From UBA4466 sp963925035 (lineage in GTDB: Bacteria; Bacteroidota; Bacteroidia; Flavobacteriales_D; Crocinitomicaceae), in contig CAWUSK010000055.1 of NCBI GenBank assembly GCA_963925035.1, positions 1 through 59,092 on the forward strand: a DNA stretch of 59,092 bases, in the 5' to 3' direction. The notes beneath the pieces were generated by a model, which made no database searches, was not told the DNA's origin, and saw only the letters and a list, made by a program, of their open reading frames with translations. Below are positions 26,240 through 35,216 of this stretch, in pieces. Position 1 is the stretch's first letter. Each line of letters opens with the position of its first letter. The position numbers were made by a program, and so were the translations under genes.

Positions 26240-26974
26240 TTATTCTCTTATACGCACGTGCATCAACTTGGAACGACCTTTTGGGTTCTCTCGTTCTTCT
26301 ATTTCCAACTGCTTAATCGATTTAATAAAGGGAGTCAATTTTTGAAACCCGAAATTACGTGCATCGAAGTTAGGTTGTTTTTTTTGTAATAATCCACCAA
26401 CATCTCCTAAAAATGCCCAACCATCATCGTCACAAACATCAGAAATGGTTGATTTTATAAGTTGAAGTATTTTTGGTGTAACGGCGTCAACTTCTGCTTT
26501 TTGTGATTTTTTACTTTCAGTTGTTTGCTCTTCATCGTCAGAAAGAGACTTTAAAATCTCAATGTAGATGAATTTATCACAAGCCACAATAAAAGGATTT
26601 GGCGTTTTTTTCTCACCTAAACCGTAGACTTTCATTCCTGCTTCACGCAAACGTGTCGCAAGTCGTGTAAAATCACTGTCGCTTGAAACCAAGCAAAAGC
26701 CATCTACTTTTTCAGAGTATAAAATATCCATTGCATCGATAATCATTGCTGAATCCGTTGCGTTTTTACCTGTTGTATAACCGTATTGTTGAATTGGAGT
26801 TACTGCATTTTCAAGCAGTACATTTTTCCATTTGGACAAATGAGGCTTTGTCCAGTCGCCATATATTCTTTTGATAGTAGGATTGCCATATTTTGCAATT
26901 TCCTCCATCATTTCTTTGATGTGCTTCGATGGTATATTATCTCCATCAATCAGCACTGCTAATCTTGTTTCCAT
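26240..26974 (-). CDS. NYN domain protein with C-terminal OST-HTH/LOTUS-like domain
   Basis: This 244-residue protein starts with a NYN (PIN-like) nuclease fold. Acidic residues line up in LIDGDNIP, IYGDWTKP, ATDSAMIIDAMDIL and VSSDSDFTRLATRLR, the pattern of the LabA/DUF88 group. The last 80 residues, after an acidic and Lys-rich linker, resemble an OST-HTH/LOTUS winged helix (LQKKQPNFDARNFGFQKLTPFI), a module thought to bind RNA. Likely role: RNA cleavage or RNA binding; targets are unknown. It lies 67 bases upstream of the amidase gene and 53 bases downstream of tspO, all on the minus strand. Confidence 0.88.
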   Translation of the reverse strand: METRLAVLIDGDNIPSKHIKEMMEEIAKYGNPTIKRIYGDWTKPHLSKWKNVLLENAVTPIQQYGYTTGKNATDSAMIIDAMDILYSEKVDGFCLVSSDSDFTRLATRLREAGMKVYGLGEKKTPNPFIVACDKFIYIEILKSLSDDEEQTTESKKSQKAEVDAVTPKILQLIKSTISDVCDDDGWAFLGDVGGLLQKKQPNFDARNFGFQKLTPFIKSIKQLEIEERENPKGRSKLMHVRIRE

Positions 26975-27027
26975 TATTTATAATTGGTTGAAATCAAAGT
27001 GAATTCAACATGCGTATTTATACTAAG

Positions 27028-27486
27028 TTAGTTAAAAAGAAGGATATAAGCATTCAGAGACGTTGCAATTATCAACCAAACAAAGTAAGGAGCGACTAAA
27101 AGTGACTTGTATTTCAATGTTTTCCAATAGTTGAATAGAAAATAACCCATTAGTAAAGTCAGCATTGAGATTATGACTAATCCTCCTAAAACGGCATGCG
27201 AATTAAAAAACACAGGGTTCCACGACACGTTTAACACCCATTGAATGCTGAACAAAGTAATCAACTTTACTTTGTGCTCTGAATCTCTCCAAGCATACGC
27301 CATGTAAAGTGTAAACAACACCATTATTGTTGTCCATGCCGCGCCAAAAACCCATCCCGGAGGCGTCCAAGGTGCTTGATTTAAGTTTTGATACCAGTCA
27401 GAAATTACTCCTCCACTGGTCCAAAAGCCGCCAAGGGCAAGTGCTCCAAAGTTGAGGATTAAGAATGTAACGAGGGATTTGTTCAT
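27028..27486 (-). CDS. tspO: TspO/MBR family protein
   Basis: The 152-residue integral membrane protein has five hydrophobic segments and family motifs: LNQAPWTPPGWVFGAAWT in the first loop and second helix, YMAYAWR, and QWVLNVSWNPVFF with the conserved Trp-Asn-Pro residues. Homologues bind porphyrins and have been linked to oxidative or light stress. The partner here is unknown. It sits between ygiQ upstream (84-base gap) and the NYN gene downstream on the same strand. The upstream sequence has TAACTTCG rather than a full TAnnTTTG. Confidence 0.92.
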   Translation of the reverse strand: MNKSLVTFLILNFGALALGGFWTSGGVISDWYQNLNQAPWTPPGWVFGAAWTTIMVLFTLYMAYAWRDSEHKVKLITLFSIQWVLNVSWNPVFFNSHAVLGGLVIISMLTLLMGYFLFNYWKTLKYKSLLVAPYFVWLIIATSLNAYILLFN

Positions 27487-27570
27487 GAGATGTCTGTTTG
27501 TTCGAAGTTAGTGAAAAATCCGAAAAACAAACGATTCAAGTCAGTTGAAATTTAATTTGGGATTTACTAC

Positions 27571-29487
27571 CTAACTTTTCTTCTTCCCACTTCTACTTCT
27601 TCTTTCCTCCAACCATTTTGGCATCGGTTTTTCAGAACTGTTTTGTTGTGGTTTAGAACCGATCAATTTATCGGCTAAGTCCAAACGATTTGCTTTGCGC
27701 AAGGATTCACGGATGTAAGAATGATTTTCTCGTTTGTACCAAAAGAAGAAACGACGTTGATTCAGTTTTTCCTCTTTGTCTTTTACTGTTTTGTACGGTT
27801 TCAACGTATAAGGATGAACACCGCTGTAATAAATTACGGTAGCAACAGTCATTGGAGTTGGCGTGAAATCTTGCACTTGTTCCAATTGGAACCCCATGTC
27901 TTTTGTCTCCACCGCCAAATTCGCCATATCTTCGTTTTCACAACCTGGGTGAGAAGAAATGAAGTAAGGAATCAATTGTTGTTTCAATCCGTGTTTTTCA
28001 GAAATCTGATCGTATTTCTCCTTGAACTTGTGGAAATATTTAAACGACGGTTTACGCATTACTTTCAACGTTGCGTCTGAAGTATGTTCCGGTGCAACTT
28101 TTAAACGACCACTGACGTGGCGCGTAATCACTTGTTCAATGTATTCTTCGTGGTTGTTATCATCGTTATTTTGGTTGAAATCGTCCACCAATAAATCGTA
28201 ACGAATACCAGAACCGACAAATGCTTTTTTCACACCAGCATGTGCGTCAATTTTCCGATAAAGTTCCGTCATCGGCTTGTGTGAAGTATCTAAATTACTG
28301 CAAATTACAGGGTGAATACAACTAGGGCTTGAACAACGATCACAAATGGACTGTTCTTTACCTTTCATACGATACATATTCGCAGAAGGTCCACCAATAT
28401 CGGAGATGTATCCTTTAAAATCTGGGTGCGCAACAACTTCATCTACTTCTGCTAAAATCGATTTTTCACTACGTGAAGCAATAAATTTTCCTTGGTGAGC
28501 AGAAATTGTACAAAAGCTACAACCACCAAAACATCCACGGTGCATGTTGATGGAGAATTTAATCATGTCGTAAGCAGGAATAGCTCCACGCTTGGCATAT
28601 TTTGGATGAGGTAAACGCGTGTACGGCAAATCAAACGACTGGTCAATTTCTTTTTCCGTCATTGTTTTGTATGGCGGATTAATCACCAAGCGCTTATCGC
28701 CAATGTCTTGTGTTATACGTCGCGCATCTAATTTATTCGACTCAACTTCAACAATTTTAAAGTTGGCAGCATATTTTATTTTGTCCTCTAGACATTCTTC
28801 GTGAGAAGAAAGTGCAATAGATTCCCAGTTCTTGTTTTTTGGAAGCTCTTCCGATTTATCTTGAAGAAAGGCAACTTGTTTTATCGTTGATAGATTAGAA
28901 AACGGAACGCCCTTTTTCAATAATTTCAACATATCACGCAAAGGTTGATCTCCCATTCCGTAAACCAATAAATCAGCCTTGGAATCTTCTAAAATTGTAG
29001 GAAAAAGTTTATCTGCCCAATAGTCGTAATGTGTAACACGACGAAGGGAAGCTTCAATTCCACCAATTAAAACAGGAACATCAGGATACAATTCTTTCAA
29101 TATTTTTGAATAAACAACTGTTGCGTAATCAGGACGAAATCCTGCTTCTCCACCTGGCGTATATGCATCAGTAGATCGCAAACGCTTGTTCGCAGTGTAA
29201 TGATTCACCATGGAATCCATACAACCGCCTGTTACACCGAAAAAATATTTTGGGCGACCGAATTTCTTAAAATCACGTAAATCGTCTTGCCAGTTGGGTT
29301 GAGCGACAATAGCAACCTTAAAGCCTTCATCTTCGATAAGACGACCAATCACAGCCGTTCCAAATGAAGGATGATCAACATAAGCATCGCCAGAAATGAG
29401 AACGACATCAATCTCGTTCCACCCTCTGTTTTGCACTTCTTTCATTGTCAAAGGAAGCCAATCTGTTATCGGTCGTTGCTCTTGCAT
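27571..29487 (-). CDS. YgiQ family radical SAM protein
   Basis: The protein has 638 residues. The central radical-SAM cysteine motif is HRGCFGGCSFC (CxxxCxxC) near residue 315. An N-terminal domain has SGDAYVDHPSFGTAVIGRLIE (residues about 31-51) and RRVTHYDYW, as in UPF0313/YgiQ. The C-terminus is Arg/Lys-rich (RRSRSGKKKS), suggesting RNA contact. YgiQ proteins are widespread and their substrate is not settled. The minus-strand element TAACTTTG ends four bases before the ATG, so the transcript is probably leaderless. Confidence 0.93.
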   Translation of the reverse strand: MQEQRPITDWLPLTMKEVQNRGWNEIDVVLISGDAYVDHPSFGTAVIGRLIEDEGFKVAIVAQPNWQDDLRDFKKFGRPKYFFGVTGGCMDSMVNHYTANKRLRSTDAYTPGGEAGFRPDYATVVYSKILKELYPDVPVLIGGIEASLRRVTHYDYWADKLFPTILEDSKADLLVYGMGDQPLRDMLKLLKKGVPFSNLSTIKQVAFLQDKSEELPKNKNWESIALSSHEECLEDKIKYAANFKIVEVESNKLDARRITQDIGDKRLVINPPYKTMTEKEIDQSFDLPYTRLPHPKYAKRGAIPAYDMIKFSINMHRGCFGGCSFCTISAHQGKFIASRSEKSILAEVDEVVAHPDFKGYISDIGGPSANMYRMKGKEQSICDRCSSPSCIHPVICSNLDTSHKPMTELYRKIDAHAGVKKAFVGSGIRYDLLVDDFNQNNDDNNHEEYIEQVITRHVSGRLKVAPEHTSDATLKVMRKPSFKYFHKFKEKYDQISEKHGLKQQLIPYFISSHPGCENEDMANLAVETKDMGFQLEQVQDFTPTPMTVATVIYYSGVHPYTLKPYKTVKDKEEKLNQRRFFFWYKRENHSYIRESLRKANRLDLADKLIGSKPQQNSSEKPMPKWLEERRSRSGKKKS

Positions 29488-29491
29488 TGTA

Positions 29492-29499
29492 CAAAGTTA
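29492..29499 (-). promoter_or_regulatory. -7 promoter element before ygiQ
   Basis: TAACTTTG (minus strand) matches TAnnTTTG, four bases from the ygiQ ATG. It lies back to back with the promoter of the divergent lipoprotein gene. Confidence 0.55.
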
Positions 29500-29562
29500 A
29501 GGTAAAAAAGGGAGGATAAAGAAACTTCCGATATAAACCGTATATCTCTGCGTATATTCCTT

Positions 29563-29570
29563 TATATTTG
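29563..29570 (+). promoter_or_regulatory. -7 promoter element before the lipoprotein gene
   Basis: TATATTTG matches TAnnTTTG and ends five bases before the ATG at 29576, again implying little or no leader. Confidence 0.5.
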
Positions 29571-29575
29571 TAGAG

Positions 29576-30547
29576 ATGAAACTGATTTTTATTTCTTTTC
29601 TAGGATTTTTATTTCTTCTGTCCAGTTGTTCGGAACAGAAGGCTGTCCCATTTCTAAAAAAGAAGGAAAAGCACCGAACATTCATCATTAATTTGCAGCA
29701 CTATTTTTCCGAAGAAGAGTTGAATGTTTCGTTTCCAATTTGGTTCAATGATAGCTTGATTAAACTGCATCGCATTGAAAAATTAACGCGCAGTATTTAT
29801 GTTTCGGGAAAAGAATCGGACAGTGATATTGAAAATGGAACTGACACACCAAAGGAGATAAAAACCTATCATTTTAATACTGAAGGAGAACTTTTATCGA
29901 TTCAAGTTCAACAGTTCTATGAGAATATTGAAGTAGGAAACATTTGGTTTGATTATTTATCTTCGAAAGATGAAAACGGATTTTCTGCAGTCGAGCGAAG
30001 ACGGGTTAAAAACCAACCTGCAGATGATGAACACGATCATTATAGAATTTACGATAAGGAAGAGCACAATGACAAGTTTTTAGTGTATACGAATGAACAA
30101 TCTGGAGACTACTTGTTCTATCTTTTAAAAAGAAAAAATTGGGGAGTTGTTTCTGTAGATTCAATTTTACAACCTACGCCAGAGGACATAATTACATTTG
30201 GAACAACCTTTTTCCCAAAGAAAAGATACCAAGTAGAGAACACGGTCAATGAATTCAATGTCGTAAAATACACTTACGACAAATCAAATAAATTTATAAA
30301 GGAAATTTCATACAACGATTATCCATTTAGAAAGAAAAGAACGATTTTATATGGTAAAATGGGATTGTGCACAGGGTTCATCGATTCGACATTTACAGAT
30401 GATAAATTCTTGAAACGAACGGATTCAAAATTTGACTTTAAGCATAAACTTCCTGTTGTGTTAAAACACGAGAATCATTCAACCGATTCAACAAGTCGCT
30501 TTTTTCAATTTGAATATTTCGATTATACTTTTTTTGAAAAGAAATAG
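29576..30547 (+). CDS. Putative lipoprotein, unknown function
   Basis: The 323-residue protein begins with a lipoprotein signal; the lipobox LSSC puts the lipidated Cys at residue 18. The mature part is rich in charged and aromatic residues and looks like an all-beta sequence with repeated YxxxxxF strands, for example KTYHFNTEGELLSIQVQ and VENTVNEFNVVKYTYDKS. Such proteins in this phylum often sit on the outer membrane or in the periplasm. I do not recognise a family or catalytic motif. It is divergent from ygiQ with an 88-base shared upstream region and seems monocistronic. Confidence 0.8.
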   Translation: MKLIFISFLGFLFLLSSCSEQKAVPFLKKKEKHRTFIINLQHYFSEEELNVSFPIWFNDSLIKLHRIEKLTRSIYVSGKESDSDIENGTDTPKEIKTYHFNTEGELLSIQVQQFYENIEVGNIWFDYLSSKDENGFSAVERRRVKNQPADDEHDHYRIYDKEEHNDKFLVYTNEQSGDYLFYLLKRKNWGVVSVDSILQPTPEDIITFGTTFFPKKRYQVENTVNEFNVVKYTYDKSNKFIKEISYNDYPFRKKRTILYGKMGLCTGFIDSTFTDDKFLKRTDSKFDFKHKLPVVLKHENHSTDSTSRFFQFEYFDYTFFEKK

Positions 30548-30585
30548 AGTTATTATCGCGCTTTCGATTTATTCGAGAAGATAAT

Positions 30586-30593
30586 TACCTTTG
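30586..30593 (+). promoter_or_regulatory. -7 promoter element before leucyl aminopeptidase
   Basis: TACCTTTG matches TAnnTTTG, 20 bases before the ATG at 30614. Confidence 0.6.
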
Positions 30594-30613
30594 TTAATAA
30601 ACTAGAATTACAG

Positions 30614-32005
30614 ATGAAACTTATTGTTAAGGAGAATATAGAATCGCATAATTACAAGTTGATTCTCGGTGATGAAAAGCAACTTCCTTCATCCCTTTCG
30701 AGCGATGAAATTGAATTGTTTAGGGCATTCCTTGCTACAGCAGAAGATTTCAAAATGATTTCTTCACTCAACAGTGCGACATTTTTAATAAAATCGAAAG
30801 ATGACAGAGAAAAAATGAGAGCCGCTGGCGCGAAGGTTCGTGCAAATTTGGATCGAAAAGTTTCAGAAATTGCAATTCATGGTGAAGAAGCATATTTATA
30901 CGATGTGATTGAAGGTGTTTTACTTTCCAATTATCAGTTCAATCGTTATTTTAAAGATAAAGCCGACAAAGCAAATTTACTTGAGTCCATTTTTGTGACT
31001 TCTGTTGCTGATTCAGCTAAACTAACAGAGCTAAACTCAATTACAAAAGCCGTTTATTGGGCACGTGACATGGTGAATGAGCCGCTTTCGTTTTTAACTG
31101 CCGAACAATTGTCAGAGGAAATCAGATTGCTAGGAGACGAGACCAATATGAACGTTACGATACTTGAAAAAACGCAAATTGAAGCGTTAAAAATGGGCGG
31201 ATTATTGGCGGTAAATAGAGGTTCTATTGATCCACCAACGTTTACAGTTGTGGAATACAAATCACCAAAGGCAACGAATAAAAAACCAATTGTTTTGGTT
31301 GGAAAAGGTGTTGTATATGACACAGGCGGATTAAGTTTGAAGCCAACTCCAAATTCAATGGACATCATGAAATGTGACATGGGTGGCGCGGCTTGTGTTT
31401 CAGGAGCAATTTATTTAGCTGCGTTACAACAATTGCCATTGCATATTATTGCATTGGTTCCGGCAACGGACAATCGCCCTGGATTAAATGCTTATGTCCC
31501 TGGAGATGTTGTTACGATGTTTGACGGTACAACAGTTGAAGTATTGAATACAGATGCGGAGGGACGGATGATTTTGGCCGATGCATTGGCGTATTCTAAA
31601 AAATTCGACCCTGAATTAGTCATTGATGCAGCAACATTAACCGGTTCGGCAAACGCAGCAATTGGTATACACGCGAGTTGTATAATGGGAAATGCGAATG
31701 AAAAGTATTTTCAACAATTGGAAAAAGCCGGACAAGATTGTTACGAACGTGTAGTGAAATTTCCGTTTTGGGATGAGTACTTAGAAGACATGAAATCGCC
31801 AATTGCGGATTTAAAAAATATTGGAGGACCAACTGCAGGAATGATTACAGCAGGAAAATTCTTGGAGCATTTTGTAGGAGCACCATACATTCACATGGAC
31901 ATTGCTGGACCAGCTTGGTTGAATGCGACAGCTGCATACAGAACAAAAGGCGGTTCCGGTTACGGAGTTCGCTTGTTGTATCAGTTCTTAAAAAATTATG
32001 CATAA
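30614..32005 (+). CDS. pepA: M17 family leucyl aminopeptidase
   Basis: This cytosolic metallo-aminopeptidase has 463 residues. The catalytic C-terminal half has the two-metal site: VGKGVVYDTGGLSLKP (Lys and Asp ligands), MDIMKCDMGGAACV, and the signature NTDAEGRMILADAL (Asp, Glu). The N-terminal macro-like domain is present but divergent. The enzyme trims N-terminal residues from peptides during turnover. Its stop overlaps the pdxA start by one base (TAATG), so the two are co-translated, an association with no obvious metabolic reason. Confidence 0.95.
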   Translation: MKLIVKENIESHNYKLILGDEKQLPSSLSSDEIELFRAFLATAEDFKMISSLNSATFLIKSKDDREKMRAAGAKVRANLDRKVSEIAIHGEEAYLYDVIEGVLLSNYQFNRYFKDKADKANLLESIFVTSVADSAKLTELNSITKAVYWARDMVNEPLSFLTAEQLSEEIRLLGDETNMNVTILEKTQIEALKMGGLLAVNRGSIDPPTFTVVEYKSPKATNKKPIVLVGKGVVYDTGGLSLKPTPNSMDIMKCDMGGAACVSGAIYLAALQQLPLHIIALVPATDNRPGLNAYVPGDVVTMFDGTTVEVLNTDAEGRMILADALAYSKKFDPELVIDAATLTGSANAAIGIHASCIMGNANEKYFQQLEKAGQDCYERVVKFPFWDEYLEDMKSPIADLKNIGGPTAGMITAGKFLEHFVGAPYIHMDIAGPAWLNATAAYRTKGGSGYGVRLLYQFLKNYA

Positions 32006-33114
32006 TGGAAAAAACGAATGATATAAAAAAAGAAACTTCATCAAGAACTCCGGTTCGAGTTGGAATTTCTATTGGAGATGTAAATGGAATTGGACCAGAA
32101 GTCATCATGAAGGCGTTGAGTGACAACCGTATACTTTTAGATTGCACACCTATTATTTATGGCTCAACCAAGGTTTTTTCTTTTTATAAGAAGACATTGG
32201 AGCATCAAGAGTTTGTATATCAAACGGCGGCTAATGCCGATGACGCAAAAAAAGGCAAAAATAACATTATCAATATTTGGGAGGATGAGGTGGAGTTCAA
32301 CCTTGGAGTACCGACTGAAAAGAGCGGTAAATACGCTTTTGAATCTTTAGAAAGAGCAACCCAAGATTTAGCTTCTGGAAAAATAGACGTTTTGGTAACT
32401 GCTCCAATTTCGAAAGATGCCATGAGCAAGTCAGGATTTAAATTTCCTGGTCACACTGAATATTTGGCAGATCTTTCAGGTCAAGAAGAAGCGTTGATGT
32501 TAATGATTTCTCCGAGTTTACGTGTTGGGTTGGTAACGACGCACATACCTTTAAAAGATGTAAGTTCGACTATCACAGCAGAGAAAGTAGGAGATAAAAT
32601 AAAAGCATTTAGTGCAAGTCTGAAAAAAGACTTTGGAATTCAACGACCAAAAATCGCTGTACTTGGAGTGAATCCACATGCTGGTGAAAATGGTAAAATG
32701 GGACAAGAAGAGCAAGAATCAATTTCACCTGCAATTGCAAAAGTAACAGCAGAAGGAATCTTGGCTTTTGGTCCTTATCCAGCAGACGGTTTTTTCGGAT
32801 CAAGTGCGCGACACAATTACGACGGTGTTTTAGCAATGTATCACGACCAAGGACTTTCTGCATTTAAAGCATTGGCTTTTGACGAAGGAGTTAATTTTAC
32901 GGCTGGATTGCCAATCATAAGAACATCTCCAGATCATGGAACGGCCTATGACATCGCGGGAAAAAATTGTGCTTCTGGAGATTCAATGAGAAACGCAATT
33001 TATTTGGCGGTTGATGTGCATAGAAAACATCAATTCGAGAAGGGAATCACGGATAATCCATTGGCAATTTCAGAACGTACAACAAGAGGTTCTGATCGAT
33101 TTAGAGATAATTAA
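32005..33114 (+). CDS. pdxA: 4-hydroxythreonine-4-phosphate dehydrogenase
   Basis: This NAD- and metal-dependent enzyme of the DXP-dependent pyridoxal phosphate pathway has 369 residues. The start is the ATG overlapping the pepA stop; a longer in-frame reading from 31915 lies inside pepA and is rejected. Motifs are ISIGDVNGIGPEV, TAPISKDAM, FPGHTEYLAD with a metal His, GVNPHAGENGKMGQEE, YHDQGLSAFK with another metal His, and RTSPDHGTAYDIAG with the third. It is followed after 62 bases by DUF177, which has its own promoter element. Confidence 0.96.
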   Translation: MEKTNDIKKETSSRTPVRVGISIGDVNGIGPEVIMKALSDNRILLDCTPIIYGSTKVFSFYKKTLEHQEFVYQTAANADDAKKGKNNIINIWEDEVEFNLGVPTEKSGKYAFESLERATQDLASGKIDVLVTAPISKDAMSKSGFKFPGHTEYLADLSGQEEALMLMISPSLRVGLVTTHIPLKDVSSTITAEKVGDKIKAFSASLKKDFGIQRPKIAVLGVNPHAGENGKMGQEEQESISPAIAKVTAEGILAFGPYPADGFFGSSARHNYDGVLAMYHDQGLSAFKALAFDEGVNFTAGLPIIRTSPDHGTAYDIAGKNCASGDSMRNAIYLAVDVHRKHQFEKGITDNPLAISERTTRGSDRFRDN

Positions 33115-33155
33115 AAAATAATAAGTCTTAAAAGGCGGGTTTAATATTAAATTGT

Positions 33156-33163
33156 TACCTTTG
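33156..33163 (+). promoter_or_regulatory. -7 promoter element before DUF177-rpmF-fabH
   Basis: TACCTTTG matches TAnnTTTG, 13 bases upstream of the GTG taken as the DUF177 start. It would drive the DUF177, rpmF and fabH-acc genes. Confidence 0.6.
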
Positions 33164-33176
33164 CGCCCCGTCTTTT

Positions 33177-33758
33177 GTGAAGGAAGAAGGTTTAATAAAC
33201 GAAATAGTGAAGTCAAATAAAGAGTATATAATACCTTTTGTAGGCTTGAGTCTTGGAAGTCACAAGTTCGAGTTTGACGTTACTGATGCGTTCTTTGAGG
33301 GTATTGAGTACTCAATTATACACAAGGGAAATGTGCGTGTAGAGTTGTTGTTGGAGAAAAGAGAAACAATGCTTGTTGGAAATTATATAATCAACGGTAC
33401 TGTGGAAACCAATTGCAACCGATGCAACGATCCAGTGGAAACTAAGGTAAAAGGAGATTATCGACTAGTGTACAAATTTGGAACTGAACCTTCCGATGAC
33501 GAGTCACTAATTATAGTTTATCCAGAAGAATTTGAAATCAACATCAAAGACAATGTTTTTGAATTGATAACAGTTTCATTGCCATTACGATCTGTTCATA
33601 AGAAGGGAGAATGTAATGAGGAAATGTTAGAAATATTAGGTGAGTACATTCTAACCAAAGAAAAAGTAATAAAAGAAGAATCAGATGAAAACGATTCAGA
33701 CGATGACGACAACGATGACATTGATCCACGTTGGGAGGCATTGAATAAATTGAAATAA
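33177..33758 (+). CDS. DUF177/YceD family protein
   Basis: This 193-residue protein has the DUF177 core: NGTVETNCNRCNDPVETKVKG, with a CxRC metal-like pair near residue 80, an acidic middle, and a very acidic C-terminus (DENDSDDDDNDDIDP). The plant and E. coli homologues are tied to 23S rRNA accumulation and ribosome assembly. That fits its place 21 bases upstream of rpmF. The start is a GTG at 33177; no ATG occurs before the conserved KEYIIPFVGLSLGSHKFEF region, so GTG is the best choice. Confidence 0.9.
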   Translation: MKEEGLINEIVKSNKEYIIPFVGLSLGSHKFEFDVTDAFFEGIEYSIIHKGNVRVELLLEKRETMLVGNYIINGTVETNCNRCNDPVETKVKGDYRLVYKFGTEPSDDESLIIVYPEEFEINIKDNVFELITVSLPLRSVHKKGECNEEMLEILGEYILTKEKVIKEESDENDSDDDDNDDIDPRWEALNKLK

Positions 33759-33779
33759 AGAATATAATATAAAAGCAAA

Positions 33780-33971
33780 ATGGCACATCCAAAACGCAAG
33801 ATCTCGAGAACGAGACGTGACAAACGAAGAACGCATGTTAAAGCGGAAGCAAATAACATCGCAACATGCCCAACAACTGGACAACCACATCTTTTTCACC
33901 ATGCTCACTGGCATGAAGGAAAATTGTACTACAAAGGTAGAGTAGTAGCGGAAAAAGAAGTAGCAGTTTAA
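33780..33971 (+). CDS. rpmF: 50S ribosomal protein L32
   Basis: This 63-residue basic protein starts MAHPKRKISRTRRDKRR, the L32 signature, then ATCPTTGQPHLFHHAHWHEG and YYKGR. In the zinc-type L32 two CxxC pairs are present; here only one Cys remains, so this is a zinc-independent form. It follows DUF177 in the widely conserved DUF177-rpmF pair. The usual next gene, plsX, is absent and a 58-residue frame and fabH follow instead. Confidence 0.97.
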   Translation: MAHPKRKISRTRRDKRRTHVKAEANNIATCPTTGQPHLFHHAHWHEGKLYYKGRVVAEKEVAV

Positions 33972-33995
33972 GTACTGTAATTTAATTCTTCATTT

Positions 33996-34172
33996 ATGAA
34001 GATTGATTGTGACGTTCTAAAAGGAAAAAATTCTCAAGAATTATCTTCCAATAGAGAAGTTTTAGGTCAAACTAAGACTGTCCCATTAGGCGACCAAGAG
34101 TTTATCTTGCGTTGCCTTTCTTCGTATGATGTCGTAAGTCCATCAGCAACGATTAACGAGGTATTAACTTAA
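33996..34172 (+). CDS. Small protein of 58 residues between rpmF and fabH
   Basis: An ATG-TAA frame begins 24 bases after rpmF and ends 18 bases before fabH on the same strand. The product is soluble, with MKIDCDVLKGKN at the start and TKTVPLGDQEFILRCLSSYD in the middle, and is slightly acidic. Spacing to both neighbours is what one expects of a real operon gene, and no other frame fills this gap. I do not recognise a family. Confidence 0.55.
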   Translation: MKIDCDVLKGKNSQELSSNREVLGQTKTVPLGDQEFILRCLSSYDVVSPSATINEVLT

Positions 34173-34190
34173 CGAGGCATTAAACTAATT

Positions 34191-35180
34191 ATGAGTAAAA
34201 TAACAGCTGCCATTACAGGCGTACAAGGGTATTTACCAGATTATATTCTAACGAACGAAGAGTTGTCAAAAATTGTTGAAACTTCGGATGAATGGATAAC
34301 TTCTCGAACGGGCATTAAGGAAAGGCGCATCATGAAAGATGGTGCATCTTCGGACATGGCTGTTGGAGCAGTTGAAGGATTACTTAAGAAAACAAATACC
34401 CGTCCTGAGGACATTGATTTGGTTATTTTAGCAACTGTTACTCCAGATTATCCTTTTCCTAGTACAGCAAATGTATTGTGCGACAAAGTTGGTATGACTA
34501 ACGCGTGGGGTTATGATTTAATTGCGGCGTGTTCAGGGTTTATTTATGGATTAGCAACGGGGTCGCAATTTATTGAAACCGGTCGTTATAAAAAAGTTAT
34601 TGTTGTTGGGGTAGATAAAATGAGTTCAATCATCGATTATGAAGATCGCACAACCTGTGTTATTTTCGGTGATGGTGCTGGAGCTGTTTTGTTAGAACCA
34701 AATATGGACGGATTGGGAGTTCAAGATTTTATTTTAAAAAGTGATGGTTCTGGAAGAGAATACCTTGTTCAGCCTGGTGGAGGCTCACTAAACCCAGCTT
34801 CAACAGAAACTATTGAGAAACGAATGCACTTTGTTCGACAAGAGGGAAAACAAGTGTTTAAGTTTGCTGTTACTAACATGGCAGAAGTTTCAGCTGAGAT
34901 TATGGAAAAAAATAATTTAACAAGCGAAACGGTTGATTGGTTAGTTCCACATCAAGCGAACTTGAGGATTATTGATGCAACAGCGAAACGAATGGGATTA
35001 CCTCAAGAAAAGGTAATGATCAACATTCAAAAGTATGGTAACACAACTGCCGGAACACTTCCGTTATGTTTGTGGGACTATGAAAAGCAATTAAAAAAGG
35101 GAGACACATTAATTCTATCTGCATTCGGTGGAGGCTTCACTTGGGGAGCAGTTTACCTTAAATGGGCATATAATTCTTAA
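34191..35180 (+). CDS. fabH: Beta-ketoacyl-ACP synthase III
   Basis: This enzyme condenses acetyl-CoA with malonyl-ACP to start fatty acid synthesis. The catalytic triad is visible: Cys in DLIAACSGFIYGLA (about residue 113), His in WLVPHQANLRI, and Asn in KYGNTTAGTLPLC. The N-terminal TSDEWITSRTGIKERR is the usual FabH start region. The length of 329 residues is normal. It lies upstream of accB-accC, so initiation and malonyl-CoA supply are co-expressed. Confidence 0.96.
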   Translation: MSKITAAITGVQGYLPDYILTNEELSKIVETSDEWITSRTGIKERRIMKDGASSDMAVGAVEGLLKKTNTRPEDIDLVILATVTPDYPFPSTANVLCDKVGMTNAWGYDLIAACSGFIYGLATGSQFIETGRYKKVIVVGVDKMSSIIDYEDRTTCVIFGDGAGAVLLEPNMDGLGVQDFILKSDGSGREYLVQPGGGSLNPASTETIEKRMHFVRQEGKQVFKFAVTNMAEVSAEIMEKNNLTSETVDWLVPHQANLRIIDATAKRMGLPQEKVMINIQKYGNTTAGTLPLCLWDYEKQLKKGDTLILSAFGGGFTWGAVYLKWAYNS

Positions 35181-35216
35181 AAAAATAGTATTTTTAACCT
35201 GTAAAATCGTACAATA

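Noticed and set aside
31915..32004. Upstream extension of PdxA by 30 residues
   Set aside because: It lies within pepA, and the ATG overlapping the pepA stop gives the usual PdxA N-terminus.
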